Source: Brevibacillus sp. DP1.3A (GTDB taxonomy: Bacteria; Bacillota; Bacilli; Brevibacillales; Brevibacillaceae). From it: a DNA stretch of 64,000 bases. Location: NCBI RefSeq assembly GCF_013284245.2, contig NZ_CP085876.1:683501-747500 (forward strand), read 5' to 3'. Each line of letters opens with the position of its first letter. Position 1 is the stretch's first letter. This document shows positions 32,304-41,619 of the stretch, piece by piece. The position numbers and the translations under genes are program-made. Below the pieces are notes generated by a model. That model saw only the letters and a list, made by a program, of their open reading frames with translations, had not been told where the DNA came from and searched no databases.

Positions 32304-33624
32304 TTACGCGGTTTGGATAAAGGGGATTGTTGTACAGGTTGGATTTGTCATTGCAGCAATCTATATTTTTTACACATCTTCATCTGAATGGACTGCTCGT
32401 GAGCATTGGGGGGTATTATCTACCTATACCCTCTTGACCATTTTCTCCTGTTTTGCTCCCGTGCGTATATCGAATACGATTTTAACAGTGAACAATGCTG
32501 TAATCTTTTCGGGTATTTTGTTGTACGGAGTATGGGTCGGAGTATGGGCTGCTGTTATTGAATCTTTAATCATTGCTTTCCTGGTAAGGTTTAATCCGCT
32601 AAAAGCTATCATTAATATTGGGCAATTGTTAATGACAATATGGACAGTAGCGTTTTTGAAGGATTGGATCGAGGGCTTCGGAACCATTTCTCCCATTATT
32701 AGCGATTTGTTTTTGGCTGGTGTGTATTGGTTTGTGAACCTGATTTTATGTGGATTGGGTATTTCCTATTTTCATCAAATGACTTGGGCGCGAACCGTAA
32801 AGATGATGGCAAAAGGCTTCACCTCGACTTACTTGCTGCTTTTAATTCTAGCCGGAGTAGGTTCACGGTTAGTAGAGTCATATGGCCCGCTAACACTAAT
32901 TCCTATGATGATTGCGTTTATTACGATCAGCTACGTATTTCATCATTACTATGACAACCTTCAAAGGCTTCAGCAAAAAGTAGAAGAGGTCAAATCATTC
33001 AATCACAACTTCTTAACGACGATGGCTGCTTCCATTGACGCACGAGATCGATACACAAGTGGACATTCTCAGCGTGTAGCTTACTGGGGAAGAGAAATTG
33101 CGAGAGATATTGGTTTATCCGAAAGAAAAGTGGAGGATGTTTATATCGGGGGAATCCTGCACGACATTGGAAAAATCGGCATCGAAGACGAAATTCTCAA
33201 TAAAAAAGGAAAGTTGACCCCGGAAGAGTACGACAAGATCAAGCAGCACACGGTCATTGGCTACGAAATTATTTTGCAAGCAGGGATGTTCAATGAATTG
33301 CTTCCTGCGATCCGCTCCCATCATGAGCGAATAGACGGAAGGGGATACCCGGATGGTTTAGCTGGGGATGAGATTCCGCTGATGGCGAGAATTTTAGCCA
33401 TTTCAGACGCTTTCGATGCGATGGTCGCGGACAGGCCATATCGAAAAGGCTTGCCTGTGGAGGAAGCGCTTCAAGAAATCAGACGGGGCTCCGGTACCCA
33501 ATTTGATCCGATATTGGCGGAGCATTTTATCAGAATCGTTCAGCGACTGCCATACGAAGAGTTGCAGAGCATTATCGGAATGGAGTCCATCCCACAAAAA
33601 CAGTTACAGGAGGCAATCAGATAA
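32287..33624 (+). CDS. Membrane-anchored HD-GYP protein (probable cyclic di-GMP phosphodiesterase)
   Basis: A 445-residue protein. Residues 1-220 contain about six to seven membrane segments, an integral sensory region of the 5TM/MASE kind. A short coiled coil (NLQRLQQKVEEVKSF) leads to an HD-GYP domain at about 240-420 with SIDARDRYTSGHSQRVAYW, ILHDIGKIGIEDEIL (H292, D293), KQHTVIGYEI, SHHERIDGRGYPDG (344-357) and AISDAFDAMVADRPYRKG. All residues needed for cyclic di-GMP hydrolysis seem present. It overlaps the DUF5317-like gene and its last codons lie within the left arm region of a terminator. Confidence 0.9.
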   Translation: MRQKTNYAVWIKGIVVQVGFVIAAIYIFYTSSSEWTAREHWGVLSTYTLLTIFSCFAPVRISNTILTVNNAVIFSGILLYGVWVGVWAAVIESLIIAFLVRFNPLKAIINIGQLLMTIWTVAFLKDWIEGFGTISPIISDLFLAGVYWFVNLILCGLGISYFHQMTWARTVKMMAKGFTSTYLLLLILAGVGSRLVESYGPLTLIPMMIAFITISYVFHHYYDNLQRLQQKVEEVKSFNHNFLTTMAASIDARDRYTSGHSQRVAYWGREIARDIGLSERKVEDVYIGGILHDIGKIGIEDEILNKKGKLTPEEYDKIKQHTVIGYEIILQAGMFNELLPAIRSHHERIDGRGYPDGLAGDEIPLMARILAISDAFDAMVADRPYRKGLPVEEALQEIRRGSGTQFDPILAEHFIRIVQRLPYEELQSIIGMESIPQKQLQEAIR

Positions 33625-33647
33625 GCTGCCCCTTGTAACTGTTTTTA
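33598..33647. terminator. Terminator after HD-GYP gene
   Basis: AAACAGTTACA (33598-33608) pairs with TGTAACTGTTT (33634-33644), followed by TTATT. The left arm is inside the coding region. It may also serve the convergent phosphatase gene. Confidence 0.8.
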
Positions 33648-33652
33648 TTCGT

Positions 33653-34192
33653 TTACGACCATATGCGGACGAGCTCTTTGGTTTCTAAATGGCAGGTAAG
33701 CTTGAATACATCTGGATTGCTTAATTTCTCCCAATCGTGAAAGCCAAAGCGGTCATCAATTGATTTCATGAGTAAGGCCAGCAGGCATCCGTGGCTAATA
33801 AGCACGATTTCTTTATGCGCATCTGCCAAAATCTCAGTGAGCAATGAATTTACCCGGTTTATAGCAGTAAGACTGGATTCGCCCCCTTCGAATTCAAGCG
33901 ACAGGTCATTGAACGTATCGCGCAGTCGTTCGAACCAATCTTCACGTGGTACTCCGCTAAGGACGCGCTCAACCAAACGCGTGTCTTCTTCAACCACGAT
34001 TCCGAGTTCCTGTGCAAGTGGTTGGATGGTAGCAATCGCCCGATGATACGGACTCGAAATGATTCGATCAATGGGGGAACCTGCGAAGAAGGTGGCAAGC
34101 TCCCGAGCTTGTACTTCTCCCTTTTCCGTGAGCAGTGCTTCGGGTTCTTGGCCAGCAGCCTGACAATGACGTACCAAATAAATTGTTTTCAT
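33653..34192 (-). CDS. Histidine phosphatase family protein
   Basis: A 179-residue member of the phosphoglycerate-mutase-like histidine phosphatases. The catalytic motif is YLVRHCQAAGQ (RHC in place of the usual RHG), the second Arg/Glu region is IISSPYHRAIATIQP, and the second catalytic His is in VLISHGCLLALLM. Substrates range from sugar phosphates to cobalamin precursors and cannot be told here. GGAGGGATT precedes the ATG on the minus strand. It is monocistronic between two convergent or divergent units. Confidence 0.87.
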   Translation of the reverse strand: MKTIYLVRHCQAAGQEPEALLTEKGEVQARELATFFAGSPIDRIISSPYHRAIATIQPLAQELGIVVEEDTRLVERVLSGVPREDWFERLRDTFNDLSLEFEGGESSLTAINRVNSLLTEILADAHKEIVLISHGCLLALLMKSIDDRFGFHDWEKLSNPDVFKLTCHLETKELVRIWS

Positions 34193-34276
34193 AATCCCTC
34201 CAACAGATATCTCCTATGGAATTCCTCCTTTCATTCATTCTCTACCTTGGATAAGTTTCCCTTTCAATCTCGCAAC

Positions 34277-34332
34277 GTTTATGCATAAACAGATGATGAG
34301 TATGCATAAAAACAAGATACTCTTTATGCGAA
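34277..34332 (+). promoter_or_regulatory. Three ATGC-centred repeats upstream of argG
   Basis: The perfect palindrome GTTTATGCATAAAC (34277-34290) is followed by TATGCATAAAAAC (34301-34313) and TCTTTATGCGAAAA (34321-34334), with centres 21 and 24 bp apart, so they fall on roughly one face of the helix. They share the TnTGnATAAA pattern of arginine repressor half-sites and may be an upstream AhrC operator. Confidence 0.45.
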
Positions 34333-34398
34333 AAATGTATAATTCCTCTGCATCTCCGTTTTTGTCTGTGAATTCACAAGAAATATACAAGAAAAATA

Positions 34399-34428
34399 GT
34401 TGTATTTTTATTAGTTCGTTTGTATAAT
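34399..34428 (+). promoter_or_regulatory. argG: argG promoter with overlapping ARG box
   Basis: TTGTAT (34400-34405) and a perfect TATAAT (34423-34428) are 17 bp apart, 37 bp before the argG ATG. On the minus strand 34399-34416 matches the ARG box at about 12 of 18 positions, including the AATAAAAAT core, so repressor there would cover the -35. Confidence 0.72.
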
Positions 34429-34465
34429 TACTCGCATAAGAGAAACTTCGAAACGGGGAGAGAGA

Positions 34466-35728
34466 ATGATGGCAAAAGATAAAATTGTGTTGGCCTATTC
34501 AGGCGGTTTAGATACATCGGTAGCAATTAAATGGTTGCAAGATACGTATAACTACGATGTCATTGCAGTTGCATTGGATGTAGGGGAAGGGAAAGATCTC
34601 GATTTCGTACAGAAAAAAGCATTGCAGGTTGGGGCATTGAAATCCATCGTAGTGGATGCAAAAGATGCATTCGCAGAGGAATTTGTATTGCCAGCTCTGA
34701 AGGCAAACGCGATGTACGAAGGGAAATATCCGCTAGTGTCTGCACTGTCGCGTTACCTGATTTCGCGCGTGCTGGTTGAAATCGCGGAAAAAGAAGGCGC
34801 GGTAGCTGTCGCACACGGTTGCACAGGAAAAGGAAACGACCAGGTACGTTTCGATGTTTCCTTTACAGCGCTGAACCCGGATATCAAAATCGTGGCACCG
34901 GTTCGTGAATGGGGCTGGACGCGTGACGAAGAGATCGAATATGCGCAAAAGAACAATATCCCGATCCCAATCGATCTGGACAATCCATACAGCATTGACC
35001 AAAACCTGTGGGGCAGAAGCTGCGAGTGCGGTGTTCTGGAAGATCCATGGGCAGCTCCTCCAGAAGGTGCATACGATCTGACGAAGTCGATCACAGATGC
35101 ACCAGAAGAGGCAGAAGAAATCGAAATCACTTTCGTGCAAGGGAAGCCAACTGCATTGAATGGCGAAGAGCTCCCACTTGCTGAGCTGATCCTCAAGCTA
35201 AACAAAATCGCTGGAAACCATGGCGTAGGCCGTATCGACCACGTGGAAAACCGTTTGGTGGGCATCAAATCTCGCGAAGTTTACGAGACACCGGCTGCGA
35301 CTACCTTGATTTTGGCTCACCGTGAGCTGGAATTCTTGACGCAACCTCGTGAGGTGGCTCAGTTCAAACCAATTGTCGAACAGAAACTGGCGCAAGTGAT
35401 TTACGAAGGTCTCTGGTATTCGCCAATTCGCAATGCTGTCCAGGCATTCATTGAAGAAACGCAAAAACACGTAACGGGTGTTGTACGCGTGAAGCTGCAC
35501 AAAGGACATGCGATTGTTGTAGGCCGTACCTCTGCATCGTCACTCTACAGCCATGAGCTAGCGACTTACAATGCAGGTGACCAATTCGACCACAAAGCAG
35601 CACTCGGTTTTATCAAGCTGTGGGGTCTGCCTACAAAGGTATACGCACAGGTAAACGAGGGTGTACTGAACGAGAATAAAAACACTGCCATTAAGATTTT
35701 GGATGAAAAGGATGCGATCAAGCAATGA
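34466..35728 (+). CDS. argG: Argininosuccinate synthase
   Basis: A 420-residue enzyme joining citrulline and aspartate with ATP. The PP-loop motif is [17 protein letters not shown], with [17 protein letters not shown] and [20 protein letters not shown]; all are family signatures. Two adjacent ATG codons (34466 and 34469) follow GGGGAGAGAG, and either may be used; the second gives the usual [10 protein letters not shown]. It overlaps argH by 4 bp (ATGA). Confidence 0.97.
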   Translation: MMAKDKIVLAYSGGLDTSVAIKWLQDTYNYDVIAVALDVGEGKDLDFVQKKALQVGALKSIVVDAKDAFAEEFVLPALKANAMYEGKYPLVSALSRYLISRVLVEIAEKEGAVAVAHGCTGKGNDQVRFDVSFTALNPDIKIVAPVREWGWTRDEEIEYAQKNNIPIPIDLDNPYSIDQNLWGRSCECGVLEDPWAAPPEGAYDLTKSITDAPEEAEEIEITFVQGKPTALNGEELPLAELILKLNKIAGNHGVGRIDHVENRLVGIKSREVYETPAATTLILAHRELEFLTQPREVAQFKPIVEQKLAQVIYEGLWYSPIRNAVQAFIEETQKHVTGVVRVKLHKGHAIVVGRTSASSLYSHELATYNAGDQFDHKAALGFIKLWGLPTKVYAQVNEGVLNENKNTAIKILDEKDAIKQ

Positions 35729-37170
35729 AACTCTGGGGAGGACGCTTCACGAAGCCGACGAATCAACTCGTAGAAGAGTATACCGCTTCTATTTCTTTCG
35801 ACCAGAAAATGTGGCGACAGGACATCGTCGGAAGCCTGGCACATGTTGCCATGTTGGGCAAGTGCGGCATCCTGCCGATGGAGGAAGTAAGACAGATCAT
35901 CGCTGGCTTGAAAAAAGTAAAAGAGAAAATTGAGCGCGGGCAAGCTGAGTTTCTCGTAGCGCATGAAGATGTGCATATGAATATTGAAAAGATGCTGATT
36001 GAAGAGATCGGTCCGGTGGGGGGAAAACTCCATACTGGCCGCAGCCGTAATGATCAGGTTGCATTGGATATGCACCTGTACCTCAGAGAAAAGCTGATGG
36101 AGATTATCCAATTGGCGATGTATTTGCAAGAGGCATTGCTCGAGCAAGCGAGCCAGCATCTCGATACCGTCATGCCAGGCTATACACATTTGCAGCGTGC
36201 GCAACCGGTATTGTTCGGCTATCACCTAATGGCGTATGTGTCCATGCTGCAACGCGATATCGAACGGATGACTGAGACGTGGAAGCGTGTGAATGTGCTG
36301 CCGCTTGGAGCAGGTGCACTCGCAGGTACGACATTCCCGATCGACCGCACGTTTGTAGCGGAATTGCTGCAATTTGACGGTATCTATCAAAACAGCATGG
36401 ATGCGGTGAGTGACCGTGACTTCATCGTCGAATTTTTGGCAGACGCTTCTTTGGTCATGACCCATCTTTCCCGTCTATGCGAAGAGCTCGTCATCTGGAG
36501 CAGCCAGGAATTCTCCTTTGTGGAGCTAGACGATGCATTTTGCACGGGGTCCAGTATCATGCCGCAAAAGAAAAATCCTGATGTAGCAGAGCTAGTTCGC
36601 GGAAAAACAGGGCGTGTTTACGGCAATCTGTTTGGATTGTTGACCGTATTGAAAGGTTTGCCGCTGGCGTACAACAAGGACATGCAAGAAGATAAAGAAG
36701 GCATGTTCGATACGGTAGCGACCATTCATGGGGCACTAGCGTTGCTCACGCCGATGATTAAGACGATGCATGTCAAAGCAGATCGCATGCGTCAAGCAGT
36801 TACCAACGATTTTTCCAATGCGACAGACTTGGCAGATTACTTGGTTCGCAAAGACATGCCGTTCCGTCAGGCGCATGAAGTCGTAGGGAGAACCGTCTTG
36901 TACTGCATCGAGCAGCAAAAATATCTTCTCGATTTGACCTTGGAAGAATTCCAGAGCTTCTCAGAGGATATTGGGGCAGATGTGTATGACGCTCTAGCTG
37001 TTGAGACAGTTGTCAATGCACGCAACGTGTTGGGTGGGACTGCTCGTAATCAGGTAGAAGTACAAATTGATTGGTACCGCAAGCAACTGGTAGAAACACA
37101 TGCTTGGGTGGACAAAAACAGTCAAAAGGTCATGATTGAATCCCTGATCGATGTCGGTTCACCTGCATAA
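35725..37170 (+). CDS. argH: Argininosuccinate lyase
   Basis: A 481-residue member of the fumarase/aspartase superfamily that splits argininosuccinate into arginine and fumarate, the last step of arginine synthesis. It shows [39 protein letters not shown] (split at GGK), [17 protein letters not shown] and the signature [19 protein letters not shown]. The start overlaps argG (ATGA). A strong terminator follows 22 bp after its stop. The C terminus extends slightly past the usual family end. Confidence 0.97.
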   Translation: MKLWGGRFTKPTNQLVEEYTASISFDQKMWRQDIVGSLAHVAMLGKCGILPMEEVRQIIAGLKKVKEKIERGQAEFLVAHEDVHMNIEKMLIEEIGPVGGKLHTGRSRNDQVALDMHLYLREKLMEIIQLAMYLQEALLEQASQHLDTVMPGYTHLQRAQPVLFGYHLMAYVSMLQRDIERMTETWKRVNVLPLGAGALAGTTFPIDRTFVAELLQFDGIYQNSMDAVSDRDFIVEFLADASLVMTHLSRLCEELVIWSSQEFSFVELDDAFCTGSSIMPQKKNPDVAELVRGKTGRVYGNLFGLLTVLKGLPLAYNKDMQEDKEGMFDTVATIHGALALLTPMIKTMHVKADRMRQAVTNDFSNATDLADYLVRKDMPFRQAHEVVGRTVLYCIEQQKYLLDLTLEEFQSFSEDIGADVYDALAVETVVNARNVLGGTARNQVEVQIDWYRKQLVETHAWVDKNSQKVMIESLIDVGSPA

Positions 37171-37191
37171 AAACGAACATGTAGGAAAAGC

Positions 37192-37219
37192 AAAAACCCC
37201 AAAGCTTTGGGGTTTTTTT
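37192..37219. terminator. Terminator between argH and acetamidase genes
   Basis: AAAACCCCAAAG and CTTTGGGGTTTT form a perfect palindrome (37193-37216) with A and T runs on each side, so it works for both convergent genes. Confidence 0.92.
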
Positions 37220-37230
37220 GCGTTCTATCC

Positions 37231-38142
37231 TTATCTACCGATTATTTTTGAATCAAAGCCTAATGAGGTTGCGTACGCTAGAGGCAACTCCATGCGGGCT
37301 GTCTTTAGAGGATCGACGACCTGACAGATACGCAAATCGCCCGCAGCGGAGAGCAGGAAGGAGGCTTCGGCCTTTTCTACGCCCAGCTCTTCGTGTAGAA
37401 ATTGTACCATGTTGATTACCGCTCGATCGGCAGCCTTGTCCAGCTCTTTTTCTGACGCAATCGTGATCAGGTGCTCTTGGTTGACTGCCATCGGTAACGG
37501 CCACTGCTTTCCTTTTATCACATCGAGCTTTACGGTTACTTCCCCGGCAATTTCCACACCACATACAGCTACTTCACCGTCAGCCATTGCAGCATGAAGG
37601 TCACCCAGGGCAAATAATGCGCCGGGAACATTTACGGGTAAAAGCAATGTAGTACCTTCACGTATTTGCTTACAGTCCATGTTGCCGCCGTGATCGCCTG
37701 GCGTACCGCACGAAATGGCTTCTTTGGCAGGAGCTGTTCCAATTACGCCAATCATGGGATTGACCGGAACCTGAAGCTTGTCTGACAAGACAGCTTGTCC
37801 ATCTTGTATCGGAATCATTTTGATCACATTTTCTTGCAGGGCGAATCCCATTACACCCAGTTCTGGTCCAGTAACCATTACGCCTTGATTTTTAATCTCA
37901 ATTTTCTGAATATGAACAACCAAAATATCGCCTGGTTCTGTTCCTTCTATATAAATAGGGCCGGAAGCAGGGTTGATCCGATTCCAATCAAGCTCTTGAA
38001 ACACGGTGTCAGCCGATTGGATTTGGTCCTCGAAGCAATCGCAGGTTTCAAACGTTACGATACTGCCTGCTTCTACCTTCAAGACCGGCTGATTCTCAGG
38101 AGACATGGCATAAATCACGTCCTGCTTTTTTACTCTGTACAT
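37231..38142 (-). CDS. Acetamidase/formamidase family protein
   Basis: A 303-residue FmdA/AmdA-type amidase that releases ammonia from short amides such as formamide. Family features are GPIYIEGTEPGDILVVHI, SCGTPGDHGGNMDCKQI (metal-site region), ALFALGDLHAAMADGEV and a C-terminal DLRICQVVDP. The start MYRVKKQDV at 38142 has TGGAGGAC just upstream; an ATG 21 bp earlier (38163) lacks a ribosome site. The gene faces argH and shares its terminator. Its link to arginine metabolism, if any, is unknown. Confidence 0.88.
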   Translation of the reverse strand: MYRVKKQDVIYAMSPENQPVLKVEAGSIVTFETCDCFEDQIQSADTVFQELDWNRINPASGPIYIEGTEPGDILVVHIQKIEIKNQGVMVTGPELGVMGFALQENVIKMIPIQDGQAVLSDKLQVPVNPMIGVIGTAPAKEAISCGTPGDHGGNMDCKQIREGTTLLLPVNVPGALFALGDLHAAMADGEVAVCGVEIAGEVTVKLDVIKGKQWPLPMAVNQEHLITIASEKELDKAADRAVINMVQFLHEELGVEKAEASFLLSAAGDLRICQVVDPLKTARMELPLAYATSLGFDSKIIGR

Positions 38143-38281
38143 AGTTGCAGTCCTCCAGTCCATTTCGAAATTTACATATATTTCTTTATCATAGCATGAA
38201 ATGCTTATGTGTTTAGCGCCGAATCATGGAGGAAATAATTGTACAAAGGGATCGAAGGCCTAAAGAGAGCAGGGAGCAATC

Positions 38282-39382
38282 ATGCAAGAGACCAACAAGA
38301 TCAGTCCCCGTCAACTATTGATGCTCGTCACCCTTGTTACCATTGGGGACTCCGTTCTCGTCCTGCCTGGCATGACGGCTGCACTTGCTAAACAGGATGC
38401 GTGGATATCTGTCCTGGTCGGCCTTATGGTGGGGCTGCTCAATATTGTCTTACTCATAGCTGTGGGGAAGCTTTATCCGAATCAAAGCTTTTTCACCTTC
38501 GTTGATCAAACGGTTGGGAGAGTACTAGGAACGATCATTACACTCTCGTTTATTAGCTATACGCTGTTTTCAGCAGGGGCGCATGTGATGGAAATTGGCG
38601 ACTTTGTTGGCACGCATCTATTAGTCTCGACTCCAAGATTCGCGATACAGCTGTTGTTTGTCATTGTGATTATGTTTGGTGTCAGTTTGGGACTGCAAAC
38701 AGTCGCAGAATCGGCAGAAATCTATTTTGTCTGGTTCTTTTTCTTTTTTGGTTTACTCATGATTACTCTACTGCCACAGGCAGAAATATCGAGAATTCAA
38801 CCTATATTTGAAAACGGGTGGAAGCCTATTTTGCAGGGATCTACGGCGGCAATTGCCTTTCCTTATTCAGAGTTGGTCATTTTTATGGCGGTTCTTCCGT
38901 TTGTCTCGCCCATCCAAAAACGGATGAGATCGTTTTTCTTGGGGACATTGCTTGGGGGAATTGTCCTGTTCATCATCATGCTGATGTGTATTCTTGTTTT
39001 GGGGGCAGATCAGACTGCGCGGCATTTTTATCCGACCTATGTTCTCATCAAACAGCTAAAGCTTGGGGATTTCATTCAGCGGCTAGAGGCGATTATTGCG
39101 GTGATCTGGTTTATCGCGGTGAGCGTCAAAATTACGCTGTACTGCCTGTTTTTTCATTTAGGGGTCCGTCACGTCTTTCGAATCGACAACTTCAAGGTCT
39201 TGATCTTGCCGTACATCGTTTTGCTCATGGTGATGTCCACGATATTCTCGCCCAATATTGTCGTCTTTGGAGACATCATTTCGAAGTACTGGCCATTCTA
39301 TGATTTTACCTACAGCATCGGTGTACCGTTGGTGCTGTTATGCGGAAATCTAATTCGGAAAAAATGGCTGAATCAAAACTGA
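38282..39382 (+). CDS. Spore germinant receptor permease-like subunit (GerAB family)
   Basis: A 366-residue membrane protein with ten hydrophobic segments, of the GerAB/GerKB family, an amino-acid-permease-like subunit of germinant receptors in the spore inner membrane. The family start KISPRQLLMLVTLVTIGDSVL and an early LVLPGMTAAL are clear, as is AFPYSELVIFMAVLPFV in the middle. Complete receptors need GerAA and GerAC subunits; neither is adjacent, so this is an orphan. CAGGGAGC lies 6 bp before the ATG. A terminator follows. Confidence 0.9.
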   Translation: MQETNKISPRQLLMLVTLVTIGDSVLVLPGMTAALAKQDAWISVLVGLMVGLLNIVLLIAVGKLYPNQSFFTFVDQTVGRVLGTIITLSFISYTLFSAGAHVMEIGDFVGTHLLVSTPRFAIQLLFVIVIMFGVSLGLQTVAESAEIYFVWFFFFFGLLMITLLPQAEISRIQPIFENGWKPILQGSTAAIAFPYSELVIFMAVLPFVSPIQKRMRSFFLGTLLGGIVLFIIMLMCILVLGADQTARHFYPTYVLIKQLKLGDFIQRLEAIIAVIWFIAVSVKITLYCLFFHLGVRHVFRIDNFKVLILPYIVLLMVMSTIFSPNIVVFGDIISKYWPFYDFTYSIGVPLVLLCGNLIRKKWLNQN

Positions 39383-39395
39383 CGATCAAAGTAAC

Positions 39396-39434
39396 AAACG
39401 CCGTACTCCCATTTCTGGAAGGCGGCGTTTGTTT
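39396..39434. terminator. Terminator between gerAB-like and alcohol dehydrogenase genes
   Basis: AAACGCCG (39396-39403) pairs with CGGCGTTT (39423-39430), followed by GTTTGTG; a convergent arrangement. Confidence 0.78.
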
Positions 39435-39438
39435 GTGT

Positions 39439-40596
39439 TTACAAAGACATGCGAAGAATCTGTGCCACATCGTCACTCGTCAACGTCTTAAACTGACCGA
39501 TCGGCCCAAATGGAGTAGCTTTTTCGGCCATGAGTTGCAAGTGCTCATCGGTGATGTCGTAATCAGCCAATCGGGTCGGGGCACCGATACGCGCAAAGAA
39601 AGCTTCTGTAGCGGCAATCCCTTCCAAGGAGATCTCATCATCTGTCTTGCCGGAAGGATCGATATTCCATACCTCTGTTGCGAAGCGCACGAAGCGAGCG
39701 ACGTTTTCACGGTACACATAGCGCATCCATTTCGGGAAGATGATCGCCAGACCGCCACCGTGCGGGATGTCGTAAACAGCACTGACAGCATGCTCAATAG
39801 AGTGGGTTGCCCAGTCTGTTGTGACGCCAACCGGGAGTGTGCCGTTCAATGCCATTGTTCCGCAGTACAGGATGTTGGCGCGGGCATCGTAGTCTTCCAG
39901 ATTGGTGAGGACGCGTTCTGCATTTTCGATGACGGTCTTCATGATCGACTCAGCAAAACGTGTTTGCAATGGAATTTCGGTTGTATGCGTGAAATACTGC
40001 TCGAATACATGGGACAAAATGTCGCTGATTCCGTAGATTGTTTGGTCGCGAGGTACGCTAAACGTATGCTCAGGGTCCAGAATCGAAAACGCCGGAAACG
40101 TCGTGCCAGCTCCATGCTTTTCTTGTGTCTCCCAGTTGGTGACGACACTTCCCCGGTTCATTTCAGAACCAGTAGCAGCAAGTGTCAGTACGGTACCGAG
40201 GGGTAGGGCCTCTTGTGCGACCGCTTTTCGCCTATAAAAATCCCATACATCTCCCTCGTAAGGCACACCAATCGCGACTGCTTTGGCCGCGTCGATTACA
40301 CTGCCTCCACCAACAGCGAGTATCCAATTAACGCCTTCTTGGCGGCATAGCTCAATTCCTTTGTTCACGGTACTCAGACGTGGATTTGGCTCCACTCCTG
40401 CCAACTCATGCACGCGGCAGCCCGCAGACTGGAGGAGAGAAATCACTTTGTCGTAGAGACCAGTTCGCTTTATACTGCCACCACCATATACCAAAAGAAC
40501 AGTGGGACCTAACTGTCTTGCTTTTTCCTCGAGCTGGGCCAATTGACCCCGTCCAAAAATCAGCTGTGTCGGGTTATGGTAAACAAAATTTTCCAC
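39439..40596 (-). CDS. Iron-dependent alcohol dehydrogenase (butanol dehydrogenase type)
   Basis: A 385-residue group III alcohol dehydrogenase, similar in layout to B. subtilis YugJ/YugK. NAD(P)-binding is shown by [16 protein letters not shown] and [17 protein letters not shown]. The iron ligands lie in [12 protein letters not shown], and in [19 protein letters not shown] (two His). The GTG start follows AAAAGGAGC on the minus strand. Substrates are likely primary alcohols or aldehydes; the precise one is not readable. Confidence 0.92.
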   Translation of the reverse strand: MENFVYHNPTQLIFGRGQLAQLEEKARQLGPTVLLVYGGGSIKRTGLYDKVISLLQSAGCRVHELAGVEPNPRLSTVNKGIELCRQEGVNWILAVGGGSVIDAAKAVAIGVPYEGDVWDFYRRKAVAQEALPLGTVLTLAATGSEMNRGSVVTNWETQEKHGAGTTFPAFSILDPEHTFSVPRDQTIYGISDILSHVFEQYFTHTTEIPLQTRFAESIMKTVIENAERVLTNLEDYDARANILYCGTMALNGTLPVGVTTDWATHSIEHAVSAVYDIPHGGGLAIIFPKWMRYVYRENVARFVRFATEVWNIDPSGKTDDEISLEGIAATEAFFARIGAPTRLADYDITDEHLQLMAEKATPFGPIGQFKTLTSDDVAQILRMSL

Positions 40597-40932
40597 GGTA
40601 TAACCAGCTCCTTTTACATGATGACTTTCTTGTCACACTCATTGTAGCCAACTGTTTTCCATGAAGCTAGGCGGGAATGTGCAATCATATTTTCTCCCTA
40701 ATTCGTGACAGTTGTTAACAATCGAAGCTGTTTCGACAAGAAATGAGAGATTTAGTGGATACCATCCTTGAATCGTGGTGGTATAATGGATAAGATGGGA
40801 AATCCCGCTGTTTTTCAACAAGGTATGTCAGCGGTTGCTAGTGGGTAGAGGGGTTTTGTCGATTTTACCGTTAACAAAAAATCAGGATCAAGATACATAA
40901 AGAAGGATCTGACGAAGTAGGATGTGATTTGC
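40597..40932 (+). promoter_or_regulatory. Intergenic region and ftsE promoter
   Basis: This 336-bp gap separates divergent adh and ftsE genes. It contains an extended -10 (TGGTATAAT, 40779-40787) reading toward ftsE, with no clear -35 box, implying a leader of about 140 bases. A 10-bp palindrome TTGTTAACAA lies near 40712. A short 20-codon frame from 40789 begins too close to the -10 to be credible. Nothing else was seen. Confidence 0.5.
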
Positions 40933-41619
40933 TTGATCGAAATGTTCGATGTGTGGAAAACATACCCGAATGGTACGAATGCTTTGAAAGGTATCAACAT
41001 TCGAATCGAAAAGGGTGAATTTGTGTACGTAGTTGGCCCCAGTGGAGCGGGTAAATCTACGTTTATCAAATTGATGTACCGTGAAGAGAAGCCGACGAAA
41101 GGACAAATCTTTTTGGGTGGCTTCAATGTCAGCAGAATCAAAGAACGTCAAATTCCATTAGTCCGCCGCAGTATCGGTGTTGTGTTCCAAGACTTCAAAC
41201 TGCTGCCGACATTGACTGTTTTCGAAAACGTCGCATTTGCGATGGAAGTAATCGAGAGTAATCCTAAACAAATCAAGCCGCGTGTGATGGATGTTCTGGG
41301 CCTCGTAAAGCTCAAGCATAAAGCCAAAATGCTGCCAAACGAGCTGTCCGGTGGTGAGCAGCAACGTGTTGCCTTGGCGAGAGCGCTGGTGAATAGCCCG
41401 GGAATTATTATCGCGGATGAACCGACGGGAAACTTGGACCCAGAGACCTCTTGGGAAATCATGAAGCTGTTTGAAGAAATCAATCAGCGAGGAACGACGG
41501 TCGTCATGGCGACCCACAACAGGGAAATTGTAAACACCATGAGAAAACGGGTAGTTGCAATCGAAGCAGGCCAAATTGCCCGTGATGAGCAGAGAGGGGA
41601 ATACGGTTATGAAGATTAG
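40933..41619 (+). CDS. ftsE: Cell division ATP-binding protein FtsE
   Basis: A 228-residue ABC ATPase that with FtsX controls peptidoglycan hydrolases. Walker A is GPSGAGKSTFIKLMY, the signature is LSGGEQQRVALARALV and Walker B is GIIIADEPTGNLD. The TTG at 40933 gives the conserved MIEM start and the length of B. subtilis FtsE, with TAGGA about 10 bp upstream; a GTG at 40924 would add three residues. The end overlaps ftsX by 11 bp. Confidence 0.96.
   Translation: MIEMFDVWKTYPNGTNALKGINIRIEKGEFVYVVGPSGAGKSTFIKLMYREEKPTKGQIFLGGFNVSRIKERQIPLVRRSIGVVFQDFKLLPTLTVFENVAFAMEVIESNPKQIKPRVMDVLGLVKLKHKAKMLPNELSGGEQQRVALARALVNSPGIIIADEPTGNLDPETSWEIMKLFEEINQRGTTVVMATHNREIVNTMRKRVVAIEAGQIARDEQRGEYGYED

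Noticed and set aside
39340..40206. 288-codon plus-strand frame opposite the alcohol dehydrogenase
   Set aside because: Cysteine- and arginine-rich translation without domain, running through a terminator; complement of a clear dehydrogenase.
40789..40851. 20-codon frame upstream of ftsE
   Set aside because: The ATG begins two bases after the -10 element and has no ribosome site.
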